In this document: positions 11,424 to 23,301 of the stretch, piece by piece
Layout: the number at the start of each line of letters is the position of its first letter
How positions within the stretch are numbered: position 1 is the stretch's first letter
DNA from: Oscheius tipulae
Taxonomy: Eukaryota > Nematoda > Chromadorea > Rhabditida > Rhabditidae
DNA: 64,000 nucleotides
NCBI GenBank assembly: GCA_037178975.1
Contig: JASJZH010000001.1
Location: 372,001 to 436,000 of the forward strand
Direction of reading: 5' to 3'
The notes under the pieces: model-generated
Databases searched by the model: none
The model's input: only the letters and a program-made list of their open reading frames with translations
Told to the model about the DNA's origin: nothing
Program-made: the position numbers and the translations under genes

Positions 11424-13862
11424 CTCTGTGATAAGCTGATGAGTGTTATGACATTCGTTTCAATCTGGCGAGCGGATTAATGAAATTTCCTGTGACTGAG
11501 ATCAGTCATTATCCTTGTCTGTCCAGGTATAAAGAGAAAAAAATCTCACCAAATGTTTCGTGAAAAAACAAGTCTTGACGCGTCAAAAAAAACACTGGCT
11601 CATATTGGGGACCTAACAAAAGATGTTGTTCCAAGACCAGTAAACAAAAAAAAACTAGTTCCAAAAATGGTTACCGCTTCATTAGTATATAAAAACGAAA
11701 TATCTTACAACCTGAGCTCTTGACATGCCAAGGATAATAGGCTTTTGATTACTGGAAACTGACTCTTATGGTCTCTTTTACGCCTTACTCACAAATTGGC
11801 CACCTTTGATCTTGGCATCAGAAAGATAGTCAGTCGTTTATAGGAAATTGAAGCTCTGTTGGCGGAAATATAGCAGTTTACGTTACATCCGTAATTGCTC
11901 ATGCTCAAAACGAGTACGACACGATCTCCCTACTACTAAAATGCTATGGTGACCGTGCGTCACCACGAGCAAAAAGTCATGGAATGTCAAGAATTAAGTT
12001 GACGAGTAAGACTTTTTTTTACAACATAAGAAGAAGTAGTGGAAAAGGTATAGCAAAGTTTATTCTGTAGATAATTGCCAAAAACCCAATTTCAAACAAC
12101 AAAGAACCTAGTTGACAACCCAAACAGGTGATAAGGGTGTCGCCTAAAAGTTAATGCGTTCCTACTTCTTTACAATATAATCGTCTCTTCAGAACAGCAA
12201 GAAAAAAAACACGTGTAGCATGGAGCCGAACAAGTTAATCTGTAGTAAGTGGCAACAGCTATACTGCAGTTGATAGATTTTAAGCTGAATCAGGCCATGT
12301 CAAAATATACCGCAGAAATGGGGTATGGGGCATGCTCACCATAACGAATATGAGTGCAATCATTAGCATTGTTGTTGGAACAGCGCACCCTCTCAATGAA
12401 CCAGCCTGAAGTTGCGTTTTTTAAAGCGACTTTTCGGTTGCGGGTAAACAGGTAAACAGTGCGCTTTTTTTTAGCCACCGGGTCCCGCCACGAAGTTCTT
12501 GGAAAATCAGTTTTTTTTGTATTTTTCAGTGTATATATTTATTTTTTTTCGGACTAAGCTTTCGTAGGCAGATTTCGGTGTTTGGAAGCTTCGACAATTC
12601 TTCCACAGAGCAACTGAAACAGCTACATTAGTCAGAGAAACAGAGGGATAGAGTCTCTCCCTCTCTCTCTCTCTCTCACTGCCCGTCTCTCGCAGTTTTT
12701 GTTTTTGCATTCTATTTTCACAACCCCAATGTCCAGCTTATCACTCTCACCCCTAATGTAATCTGCAAGCACTTTTTCTCCCCGGCTACGCCCTGTAATT
12801 CGAGGAATCCTCTTAGATTACAATAGGATAAGCTTTTGGGTGTGTACTGAGGGCCAGCTCCAGGTTTCTACTGTAACCGTCATCCCACATCTCAAAACCC
12901 TGTCTAGAGACCAAGTTCTTTGAGCAGGAGAGGACTGCGTGTTCCTCTCGGTCAAAGTGTGTTCATGTTTGTCTTGGGGGTGTGGTGTAGAAGAGGCACT
13001 TCTTATCTCATCGCCATTGATTATTCCCCTCCCCTGTCGTCAGTATCACCTCAGGCCTTTTCCGCGCGTCATTCCAAACTAGACTTTTTGCTGAGTCACA
13101 ATATTTTCAGCCTTTGCATACAGATAGAGGCAAAGAAACAGAGACAGAGAAAAGACTTGTCTTTCACGGCTCCTTCCAGGACCCAAAGCCACGATTCATC
13201 ATTATTGATTATCCTCGTTACCTTTTTTATTTGTGATCAGGTCACTTTAATAGGGCTCGTAATTTTAACGGTCTTTCGAAATTTTTATAGCCTACCCTGA
13301 TAACCCTTGATCTCTCGAAGAAAATATGTTTTCGGGCGGTAAAGTTAGGGGGATGGCTAAGGTTCTTGCTTATATCTCAAGGAAGTTTTTAAGACTCCTT
13401 TAGCATTTTATTCCTTAATTTCTGATCGGCTCTTACAGTTAGCACCCTGACCGCACAGAATATACTCTGTAACAGTCTTATAGACTTACACGAATTGCAG
13501 ATTTGTTCTTTGTCTTTCTATTACTCTGTCTCTCTCTCTCTTTCTCCCTGTCGCCATGTCTCTCTGTCTTGCTGTCTCTTTATTTCTGTGCATTTATGTC
13601 TCTCTGTCCCTCTGAATCTCCGTCTCTGTCTCTCCCTCTCTTTGCCTCTTTGTCTATCTGTCACTCTGCTTCTTTGCCTTTCTGCATCTCTGTCTCTCCG
13701 TCTCCACCCGTACTGTGTAGCTAACTTTTTTGCCTCATGGACAGATATTTACTTTACAGTCTCTTGAAGTGCTTTCGTCGCCGCAGGCATGTCACGTGTG
13801 GGGATGACTACTAAAACACCATTGCGGAATTACAAACAGATTTTTCAGAATCAGTACAGTTA
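11424..13862. other. 2.4 kb intergenic between chemoreceptor and kri-1
   Basis: No gene supported. It holds short CT/GA tracts (about 12655-12685) and a long CT-rich tract (separate entry) just upstream of kri-1. Confidence 0.4.
13520..13715. repeat. CT-rich degenerate microsatellite (TCTCTGTC)n
   Basis: About 195 bp of interrupted CTCTGTCTCTCTG units, 150 bp upstream of the kri-1 start. It is part of a family of such tracts spread through 4-27 kb. Confidence 0.85.
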
Positions 13863-16800
13863 ATGGAAGCCTCTGTGGCAATAGTCCAGCTCAGACAGTC
13901 AGCATGGTCGGATCGGATGAATTCAAGTCCTCATGACTATGATATTTTGGTACTGGATGAAGTCTCGAAACCAAGTACTAGTTATTCCCGTACTAGCGAT
14001 GGGGTAGGGACCATTTTTAACTTATTCAAAACTGGATTTTAGTACGTGAACACGAGGACTACCGTAGGCACCCATGGAGTAGGAAAAACTGTTATCAGCT
14101 TGCCAAAATTCCGAATAGAAAACGACCAACTCAGTCTTTCCGACGCGGTTTTGGAATCACTGGCAGATAAGACGAAGTGAGTACGGTAGAGACAGAGACA
14201 GAGACAGAGATCCTGTTTTCAGAGTACGGTACCGTCGAGCAATCGTCGTCCCTCTTTGGGACGAACGACCTTCCTCTTCGAGTGTCAAAAATGTTGTAGC
14301 CCCTGGAACAGCCTTAGTCTGTGCTCCTGCTCTGACTCAGGACAAGGTCCAGTTCCCTTACGGTCGTCTGGAGAATCTTGCCCGCCTGGTGAATATATGC
14401 CACAACTCTCCAGAATCCATGGAAATCCAGACGAGACACATGGTTCTTCGTCTCGAGGAGTAAGTTTCTGTGACAGTGACAGTGACAGTACAAGGTCCAG
14501 ATGGATAGCGCAGTCACAGTGCATGAATCCTCACTTTCTGGCAAGCCTCTTCGTCCGTCCTGCCAGCTGTCAGAGGGTGATTCGATGCAGTCACAACCCG
14601 GCCTATGTGGGGGAGGAACATGAGAAATGCTTGAGATATATACAGAGGTGAGTGGGTGGTCTGATAGTAGAGACAGAGAGGCAATGAGACAGATAGACAG
14701 AGAGACAGATAGATATTCCAGGAACCTCGGCAGTGCCAAGAGTGTCTGTTCCTCTATGGATCTGGACGAAAAGGTCCGCATCGGAAATCTAGCCAAGGTC
14801 CAGATGATGACTTACAACAAATGCAACACTTTCGTCCTCAATCCACTTTTTGGATGGCTTCCGTTTGGAGATCAGGAGGTACCAGAGTATTACGCCGCCT
14901 CGAAGAAGGGAAGGAAGAAGAGTGGCTCCAGTCCAACATCGACAGAGTTTGCTGGACGATATCCGCTTCACAGGGCGGCTTATGTAGGGGATACAGTAGC
15001 TATAGAGTGAGTTCTGTCTCTCTGTCGCTCTGCCTCCATGGTTCTCTGTCTAGCTCTCTTACTTCAGATCTCTGATCGCCCGTGGTTATTCAATCAACGA
15101 AACTGACAGCTACACCTGGACTGCTCTCCACTATGCCTGTTTTTATGGTCATGTCCAGGCCGTTGCCATTCTTCTTACTGTAGGAACAGCCGATGTCAAT
15201 GTCCAGAACAAGGGCGGTGCCACACCCCTACACTTTGCAGCAATGAATGGGAATGAGCATCTGGTAGAACTGATGCTTAGTCACGCCAAGATCAACAAGG
15301 CTTGACCAGTTTTTGCAAGTAGTATGTTGCCTTCAGGACATCAAAAATGTGGAAGGCAGGACAGCATTAGATCTTTGTGAAAACGTTCCTAAGCCACAGT
15401 GGCAGACAGTCGCGAAACTTCTAAAGGAATGGAAGGATATTGAGAAGATTCAGGTGAGAGAGTGACAGTGACAGTGGCAGTGACAGTGATCATAAGCATT
15501 CCAGATCGACTTCCTGGAGTCCGGATCTGTCATGGTACTCAAAGAGTCCAAGGATGAGACTACTGTCATCCAAATAATCAGTCAACTGACTAAGGAGATG
15601 AAGATGTCCTCTTCTGCAGCCAAGTTATTTGCTCTTTGGGTCTGTTCCGAGTCAGCAGGTACAATTCCTCTATCTTAGCTAGCTGAAATCCAGTTCGTTT
15701 TTAGAGGTACAATTGAAAGACAGCCACAAAATTACCCAGCACTTGAATGCTCAAAAGTGGCGTCGGAATGTAGCGCTTTGGACAGATCAGATTGAGTCGA
15801 AAGAGTCTCCGAAGCTAGTCTTCAAGAGGAACGCTCATACCGCATTGGAACAGGAGGAGAGGCTGGAAGTTCAGGTAAGGGAGACAGAGAGACAGGAAGA
15901 CAGAGTGATAAAGAGACAGAGAGACAGACATTCCAATATTCATTGAAGACTAGCGAATAGTGACAAGAAAGAACCGGGTTTGGTGACTACCCAAAAGTTG
16001 GTCTGTGTGGGGACAGAGAGTGGCTAAGATTGAGCGGGAAATCAGAAAAAAGTTTGTGCTTAAACGATGATATGTGCTGCAAATGATATCAGTCCCTCTC
16101 CTAAGGAAAAGGGACAAGTTCAGATAAAAATTGTGAGAAAGACTACGCATAGAAGGGAGTATACAGCGGCCGAGTTTACACAGTCTCCGAAGGGACAAGT
16201 CTCACTGCAGACTTCGATGAAGAGAAGCGGCGGCTCCTTTCTTGTCTCTTCCTTATTGTTCAGTAGGTGTCTGACCTAAAACATGAGAGAATGATGCAGT
16301 AGAGAAAGAATTACCTACCTTTCGATTGGTGGCCTTTGGATTGTAGAGAGTACATCCAGTGACGTCCTCTTTGTAGCCACATCTCCTCTCTGTCACTGTT
16401 CGCTCTGGAACAACATGGTTTCTTTCGGTTGCTCTGTTTCTCAGTTCCACTGGCTCTATCCAATAGACTAACAGTCTATCTATCCACCATCTCCTAACCA
16501 CCACAACTAATTAGTCTCTCTTTTGGCGGCTCCCTTTCGCCGTCCCGGCTCGCGCGCGGAAGTGTGCCTTATACTCATAACTGCAACCCGGTCTCCCTGG
16601 GGAAATGGCGAATTTCATATGGAGGACTCAGAGCTGGTGTTGAAAGGCGTGTGAATAGCACTCATCTCTCTTGAGAAAACAAGCAGAGTACCCGTATGTT
16701 CTAGGCTATTGAAAATGTATAATTGTCGTGTTACTAATAAGTGGGAGAGCCCTATCTGTGCCCCCCTCTCCATAATTGTTGTCCCACACCTAAATTGCTC

Positions 16801-19664
16801 TTTTTTCCGGTGCAGAAGAAATGGTCATGGGAACAGTTAGGGAGGCGGTAACAACCGGGTCTTTCTTATATGAAAAATAAGGTGCCGAGATGGTATGGGA
16901 TCTGAGGGACAGAGAGACAAAGAGATAGGGAGACCAAGAGACAGAGAGAAAGAGCGACAGACCAAAAGAGAGGGAGACAGAAAGAAGAAAGATCCTTACC
17001 TGTATCCATGCCGCTCCTGAACCAGCTGACGATACAATGAGTCTGATTCCGGGACGGACAGGGAGTGGGCTCGATCTGTCCCAGCTGACACATTTCGATG
17101 AGTCTGTCCTGCTCGTCTTCTCTGTACCATTTCACGTTTTTATCGCACTGGATGCAGTCGAGTGCCGAGCCTAAAAGAGCCACCACATAAAGACCTTCTG
17201 TTCCTTTTACGATGGCTTTGTTCCCGAGGGTTAATTAAAGTGTCCGGGAGCCTAATTGACACGTTTTTGGATGGTCCTAAGGATGTCTCTGTTTCTGTCT
17301 CTGTCTCTGTCTCTGTTTCTGACTCACCAATCTGAACGAAGAGACACAGTATGAACACTTGGCCCAGTAGTCTGTCCATTTTCTGAAAAATACAATTTAT
17401 AGACAATTCCAAAGACGGAGGAAGTTAAAGGAAAGTTTCCAGGCAGAGAAGCACGAATTTGCCATCTCTCTGCTCTTCGACGAGGCCAAGTACAACTTCC
17501 TACGGGGACACTATCCCTGTGACGAGAAACAGACCACCCTACTGGCCACAATCATTGCCAGATTGCTCTACGGCCAAGGAACCACCAGTCTCAGGTAAAT
17601 CGGCTGGAATTAAATGCTAATGAGGCGGACGGCGGGTATATGAAGTGGGATGAGAGACAGAGAGTGGTCAGTCGGGTGAGAGCCACAATATGTTGCGTCT
17701 CTTTGGCTCCGCCCTATCTTGGGAACTGGGATTAAGGGGTTTGGGTATCTCTGTCTCTTAGTTTCTCAGTCTCTCTGTCTCTCTGTCCCTTTTTGCGGGA
17801 ATTTGTAAGTGCCTATCTAACTCCCAAAGGGGCAATCTCACGTATTCTTGGTCTTTCCGGAACACTGAACACGTGTTTCTCTCCCGCACCCACATCTGGA
17901 ACCACCTGGAGCAAAAAAAGCAGCAGTGATTAATTGTACAGACTGGTCAGGGAGAGTGATAGACCCAATTCGTCATGGAGCGTAAACTGTTTAGAGAGAG
18001 AGAGAGAGAGAGAGAGGAATAGTAACACATGGGGTGAGCAATTTTTTGAAGTGGTGCTTTCTGTGCGCCCCTAGCCGTTAAGCTGGCCTTAAAGGCTCAA
18101 AAACACGTCGCAACAATTTTGAATGGGTACTCCAAGCGAAAAGACAAGGAGACAGAGAGACAGAGTGACTGCAGACAATCGACCAAAGAGAAAGATCCCA
18201 CAGTGATCCGAAATTCCGACTCGCAAATTCTTTTGGTCACTAATGGAGCCTCCCGAGGCTCGGGTCACTTTCCCATCCGGCGTGTATAAGCTAATTAAAA
18301 CATGAATATTTGGCGGGAGAGAGGACAATCGCGCCTTGCGTCCGAGGTGATTACAGATGCGTCATGGCTTATTAACAGACTCTGCGCTGGCTACTAGTGT
18401 ATCATTCGCTCCCGTTCAGAGGGTAATTCGAAAAAATTGGGGGAACTCGGATCGAGTTTATGGCCCACGACCAATTTCGGTGGTGAGACAGCGGGAGGAG
18501 AGGATGTTCAGGCCAAAATGATCGGGGGTGGAGCCAGGTAGGGTTGCGCCTCCCATGTTTACCGCCTCCGGAGGTCTAAAGAGGTGAGAGATCACCTTCC
18601 GGCCGCTCTCACACAGATTAGCAGCTCTTAATTGCAAGGTTTTGGCAAGCCGGGCAGGGCTTTGGGTGGTGGCCAAGACTGGGCTATCTCTCTGTCTCTC
18701 TGGCTTTGATCTCTTCACCCGCCACAATTTAACACAACCTTTCTGGTTAAAAATGTGGTTTTCAGGCTTTACGATGCTCTGTAAAGTTGTAGTCCAGATC
18801 AAAATCTACAACTTTGCAGAACATCATTCGGCTTGAGACCCGAAAAAAGTTATTTCATTTTTGGCTTGGGCTCTCGCCTGTGTCGCACCCAAATCATCTC
18901 GCCAGGGTCATATCACTATATAGCTCACCCCGCCTCTTTAAGTGCCTGACTTCTTGTCAGGCTCCTCTTTTCTACAAATGTTTATAGAGACATTGACGGC
19001 CTGATTCCATGTCGCCCCTTTCTCTTGTTCTAAAACTGCTACTTGTTAGCATTAAACATTGGTCCTTGCTTAGCAAGTCTCTTATACTTTCCGATTTTCA
19101 GTGATACCAGCGACCTGACCCTTCTCCTCCCTGCCTATTTGGTATCATTCAACGACAAATCTGCTAGCTGGAGGAAAAAGATCAACAAGGCTCTGGAAGA
19201 GCCGTCTACTGCTAATATTGCCATTTTGCAAAGGCAGTTTTTGAGGCTCTGCCGTGACTTAAAGGTCTATGGATCTACATTCTTCCCGGCGGAGGTCTAT
19301 CTGTCAAGGGTACGTTCTATCACTGTCGCTGTCTATGTCTCTCTCACTGTCTCTCTGTCTATCTGTACTCATACAATTTTCCAGCCCCACGGGCAAAAAA
19401 GAGTCCTGGTCGGTGTCAACGACTACGGTCTCCACCTAATAGAACTCCCCTCCCACAGGAAGCTTGTCTCCTACGAATTCAGGTAGTCTACCAATATTTT
19501 TCCCACAGAATCACAAATTTAGGGGCCTGTCCTGGTTACTGGATAAAGATAAGAACCTACTAAAAATGAAGGACCGAGCCCATGGACACGAGCTGACTCT
19601 TAGAAGTGCCAGAGCCGCTCACATTGATGCTTTACTCACGAAAATGAAAAATCTGGTATTTTAG
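13863..19664 (+). CDS. kri-1: KRIT1/CCM1 orthologue: ankyrin repeats plus FERM domain
   Basis: Scaffold protein at cell junctions; in worms kri-1 links germline signals and apoptosis control to longevity, in mammals it acts with CCM2 and Rap1. Exons 13863-14003, 14043-14176, 14223-14459, 14501-14647, 14722-15006, 15068-15299, 15337-15453, 15505-15658, 15705-15874, 17425-17594, 19102-19309, 19385-19482, 19523-19664 give 744 residues (human 736). An N-terminal Nudix-like part (AIVQLRQSA) is followed by NPAY and NPLF motifs, ankyrin repeats (RYPLHRAAYVGD, TALHYACFYGH, TPLHFAAMNGN, RTALDLCE) and a FERM domain (LLFDEAKYNFL, VLVGVNDYGLHLIEL). TTTTTCAG lies 14 bases before the ATG. Intron 7/8 boundary at 15300-15336 is GC-AG. 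The 1.55 kb intron 9 hosts another gene on the minus strand. AATAAA at 19668-19673. The 17425 acceptor (GAAG) is the weakest join. Confidence 0.95.
16120..17379 (-). CDS. Ly6/QVR-like, probably GPI-anchored surface protein nested in kri-1 intron
   Basis: Exons 17379-17328, 17170-17000, 16404-16319 and 16275-16120 encode 154 residues on the strand opposite to kri-1, entirely inside its intron 9. A signal peptide (MDRLLGQVFILCLFVQI) is followed by LDCIQCDKNV, a spaced set of cysteines (CPSRNQTHC, RRCGYKEDVTGC) and VCSETCPFGDCVNSA, then a hydrophobic tail (YSLLCVVFLTIFI) that ends the protein. About ten cysteines, the RRCG block, the closing CxxxCxxxxCN and the tail fit three-finger Ly6/Quiver-type proteins held by a GPI anchor. 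The fold is inferred from the pattern. Exon 3's acceptor at 16405 was chosen by frame. Intron 1 contains a (GA)CTCTGT tract. Confidence 0.7.
16903..16985. repeat. (GACAGA)n-type tract
   Basis: Interrupted GAGAGACA/AGAGACAG units inside kri-1 intron 9 and in intron 2 of the nested gene. Confidence 0.8.
18688..18945. repeat. dispersed ~250 bp repeat, copy 2
   Basis: Second copy of the element at 8026-8275, in the last large kri-1 intron and in the same orientation. Its hairpin core (18763-18827) is more symmetric than copy 1: TTCTGCAAAGTTGTAG arm partner ends CTTTGCAGAACATC. Confidence 0.75.
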
Positions 19665-19815
19665 TACAATAAACGTGTAGTCTTTAGGAAAAATATGGCC
19701 GGGTTGATGAAAATGTCCTCAAAAAGAGACTGAGACGTCGCCTCAGTCCCCGTTAATCCGGGGATTATAGACAGCCCAGCAGGTGTGGCAAAAAAGAATC
19801 CGACTCTTCTTCAAG

Positions 19816-19928
19816 AGAGACAGAGAGATAGAACCAGAGAGACAGAAAGACAGAGATACGAGGAGAGAGAGTGAGAGAGACAGAGAAACAAGGAGAAAGA
19901 GAGACAAAGAGACAGAAAGACAGAGAGC
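19816..19928. repeat. GA-rich (GAGACAGA)n tract
   Basis: About 110 bp of interrupted AGAGAGACAGAGA units just 3' of kri-1. Confidence 0.85.
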
Positions 19929-20754
19929 CTACTGTTGACAGGCAGCTGTGTCCACTCCCGACTCACCAGGGGACACCCACATAAATTTCCATAAACTCAT
20001 TAGCATAGTCGGACATACACATATAGGTAAGGGATGAGCATATGCCCCCGAGAAAGGGGGGATTAATGAGACTGGGAACGGGTCTACTAATAGCAAAGTT
20101 CTTCCGTCGTTTTCATACTTTTCTTAGATTCACGACTAATAGTTATTACGCAAGAATCACAATTATGAGGGTAGCCGATCTATTTTGCTCTGGCGGTGAC
20201 AAGTCATTTAACAAGGGCGGCTAATGACCAACTATATGGAGCACACTAAGAAGAGAAATAGAGCTAGCAGGTGGTGACAATTAGGAGAGGGACAGAAGGA
20301 GACAGGAAACTAGAAATGAGGTACATGACAGATTTCACTTCGTGACAGTCGATTGTTGCTGACACTTCAAGAGACGAAGCATAGAAACCTGGGGATTGCA
20401 TTTGCTCCTTCGAGTCATTATCGCTAGTTTGCATGTCCCAAAAGGCTTTGTTATTTTCAACAATTAAGATGGAACAGAGAACTGAACTTCTAAAATGTTA
20501 GCTCGAAAAAGAAAAAGTGAAAACACTGTCTCTCTGATCCTCTTTCTCCGTATGTCCCTCTCGGTTTTCTCCAAACTGTATAGTTCCGTGAAACATCACT
20601 CTATCTGATCTCTTCGTCTCTCTCTGTCTACGAAGAACACCACCTAGTGATAGAGGAAGGATGAAGAGAAAGATACTGAAAAAACGTGGTCATTCACCGG
20701 TAGAGAACTGTTACATGACCAGGGTGAGAGACAGGATAAATCCATGTCTGGCCT

Positions 20755-21110
20755 CAAGGACTAGGGGGAAGCCGGACTCTCAAAATGGTTCAAGAGTCAT
20801 GCTGTAGACCGCATAAATTACCAGACCAGACTACCTATAGAAGTAGATACGTATTATAAATCCAAATGGTCCAACCCTGACTATCAGAACAAGTCAAGAG
20901 TCATACTGTTTAGGGGGAAACCGGACTCTCAGAAGAAAACTTTCCGTGCCAGTCGACCCATTGAAATCGGTACGTAGCACCAAAAGGTTCAACCTCTACT
21001 GTCAGAATAAACCAAGATTCATACCGAAGAATTGATAGATTTCCAGAAAAGCCTCCCTATGAACCAGATTCAAATAGTCCAACCCAAACTCAAAACAATT
21101 CAGGAGTCGG
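20755..21110. repeat. degenerate tandem repeat, 3-4 units of about 90-120 bp
   Basis: Recurrent blocks: GGTCCAACCC / GGTTCAACCT / AGTCCAACCC; AAGAGTCATGCTG / AAGAGTCATACTG / AAGATTCATACCG; GGGGGAAGCCGGACTCTCA / GGGGGAAACCGGACTCTCA. Spacing is irregular. Parts stay open on the + strand but no splice-supported gene emerges. Confidence 0.5.
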
Positions 21111-22114
21111 CCAACAGTAATCGGGGGTCTCATGAAAAAGAAATGTATCATAGGAGACAGGGTCTCCAGACAAGAGCAGCTCCTAGTCGTTGGTTGCATA
21201 TAATCGCTGGAGGGTAATGAAGTTTTCCCGCCCGGAGCTCATTTTCGTGAGCGCTTTCGGGAGCCCGGAGGGCTTTCCACAGCCGGGATGAAAAGGTCTA
21301 ATATTTCAGGGCTGAAGTGTGGTACACAAACACAGCCCCGCTGCCATATAGACTCATTTACGGCCATCGTTTGTTGCTAAAAGCAACCGCCTATTTGGAG
21401 GCGAGGAGTGAATTTTAGAGTAGGGAGGAGGAGAGGAAGTGCGACTCGGGGATCCGTGAAATGCGCGCACAATATGCGCTACATTACCCAGCACTTTAGT
21501 AGAGGTCAGGAGAGAAAATAGAATGGGAGAAGGTGTGTTCGATGGAAAAGAAAGAGAGACAGCTGTTGATGCATGGACAAGACCCGCTATGAAAAAAAGA
21601 GAAACAGAGACAGAGAGACAGATGTTTCATCTTGACCCGAAGTAATAAAACATTTTGAAGCGTCGCGCCCTGTCGAAGATAAATGCTCCGACCGCAAAGT
21701 GTCCATTAAGTGTTGTAAACGGCTCAGGGTGCATTAACTCTGGAGGAAAAATGAGCTCTACGACGTGGACACATGGATCATCGCCTTTGTGGCGCCACTG
21801 TTTTGTGAAAACAAGAAAGAGGGAGAAACAAGAATCGAGTTAAAAGGGGATGAGGTTATTGGGAATGGAGAGTCTAGGGAATAATTGCCACACGGCACAC
21901 CTGTTGCCTAATGCCTAATAGGGCCTGACACTCTCGCAACTCATCAATTGTTCATAGTGGATGTTCCTATAGTTCCTGTCTCTGTCACCTTGTCTCCCTG
22001 TCTGTGTTTCTTTGTCTCTCTATTTGTCTCTCTGTATCTAGCCCCCTTTATATGCACTAACACCAAACTTTTTAACAGTTCATCCCACTTTACAATCTAT
22101 ATTCTATTTCCAAA

Positions 22115-22922
22115 CTAGAGAGTCGTCTCGCCTACCTGCTCTCCTTCGAAGCCGCCCGTCCCTTCGGAGTTCGAGATTCTGTCCCGAATGTTCTTCTGCT
22201 TCCTCTTGGATCCTGTCAGCGAGACGATGCGTTCCTTCCTCTCGGCCATGGACATCGATGTATCGGTCATAATCGAATGCACCCATCCGGCCAGCTCGCG
22301 ATCCTCGAACAGGACCTGGGGAATCGAGTCGTTCGACGAGTTCAGCGGAATACTGAAGCTGAATCTGTCCTCCTCATTCAGACTGCTGTCACTGGAGAAA
22401 TGGAGCTCCGAGGCCGACGAATACCTCTCGGTGGTCGCGACTGGCAGTGCTGTCGTCTCGTGTGTGGGATGGCAGAGCCTCATCCCGGTAGGCTGGACGA
22501 TTCGGGCAGCCCAAGCTACAATCTCCTCTCCTGATAGACAGAGCTCGACACGGCGATTGGCACATGTAGTTAGTTTGATGTAGATGCGGTTGTCCTTCTT
22601 CTTCGTCAGCTGCAGCTTGGACGGATCGACGAGCTTGTAGGTCCTGCCGAGACGGAGACTCGTGTAGATAACGAGGATTCCGCAGTCCGTGATGACAGCC
22701 ACCCGTCGTCTCCACTGGCCAGACTCCTTGACGTCGATGAAGCCGCAGATGGCACGAGGGTCACTAGCCAGGTCCATCTGGATGTTGGCTGGTTGACAGA
22801 GACAGAGAGACAGGAAGACACAGAGAACAGAGTGATAGAGAGACTGGATAGAAACAAACCTTTGGTGGTAGCTCTCTGTCCGCGTCCACTGTCTTCTTCA
22901 GCATCTTGAAGCAGCCCTTCAT
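22115..22922 (-). CDS. PH-domain protein
   Basis: Exons 22922-22860 and 22777-22115 (82 bp intron) encode 241 residues. The N-terminal exon is short and basic (MKGCFKMLKKTVDADREL). Residues about 30-115 look like a pleckstrin homology domain: GFIDVKESGQWRRRVAVIT, a beta-rich core (GILVIYTS, IYIKLTT, ELCLSGEEIVAWAARI) ending in the helix with the invariant Trp. A Ser-rich linker and a helical region with SMAERKERIVSL follow. PH domains bind phosphoinositides or proteins at membranes. The last residues are ETTL, which fits a class I PDZ ligand; alternatively the GAGCAG/GTAGGC before them could be a splice donor to an unseen exon. I cannot name the protein. Confidence 0.8.
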
Positions 22923-23156
22923 GTCGAATGTAGAAGCAGAACAATTGGGAGCCTTTTGAACGTTAATTGCAGGAGAGTTTGCAAGCGCTTTTCTCAAAAC
23001 AAACTTTGAAAGTTTTCTAAGAGAAACATAAAAGTTTCCTTATTGCCTAAGGGTTCCAAGTCATTGTGGTCCCGTCAGCCCTCCAGAAACTTTCTTCTCG
23101 TCTCTTCAAGGCAAAATGATCGACATTCCGGTACCGACGAAGGAGATCGAAGACGA

Positions 23157-23250
23157 GGAGAAAGAGAGAGACAGAGACAGCGAGACAGAAAAACGGAAGA
23201 CCGAAGGGAAGAGGGACAGGAAAACAGAGGGACAGAGAGAAAGAAAGACG
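23157..23250. repeat. GA-rich (GAGACAGA)n tract
   Basis: Interrupted GACAGAGACAG and GGACAGAGAGAAAG units between the PH-domain gene and the secreted modular protein. Confidence 0.8.
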
Positions 23251-23301
23251 GTACAAGTCCGAAACTTTTATTCAATCCCAAGGTAATCCAACAAGAAGCG
23301 T

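Larger units (their letters stand above)
19665..22114. other. 2.4 kb intergenic between kri-1 and the PH-domain gene
   Basis: It contains a GA-rich tract, a degenerate tandem repeat (both listed), and a GC-rich patch around 21220-21300. No gene supported. Confidence 0.4.

Noticed and set aside
13495-13767. CT-rich frames encoding Leu/Ser/Cys repeats
   Set aside because: They are translations of a microsatellite, as are similar frames at 23759-24172.
22188-22583. 131-codon + strand frame
   Set aside because: Antisense shadow of the PH-domain gene.
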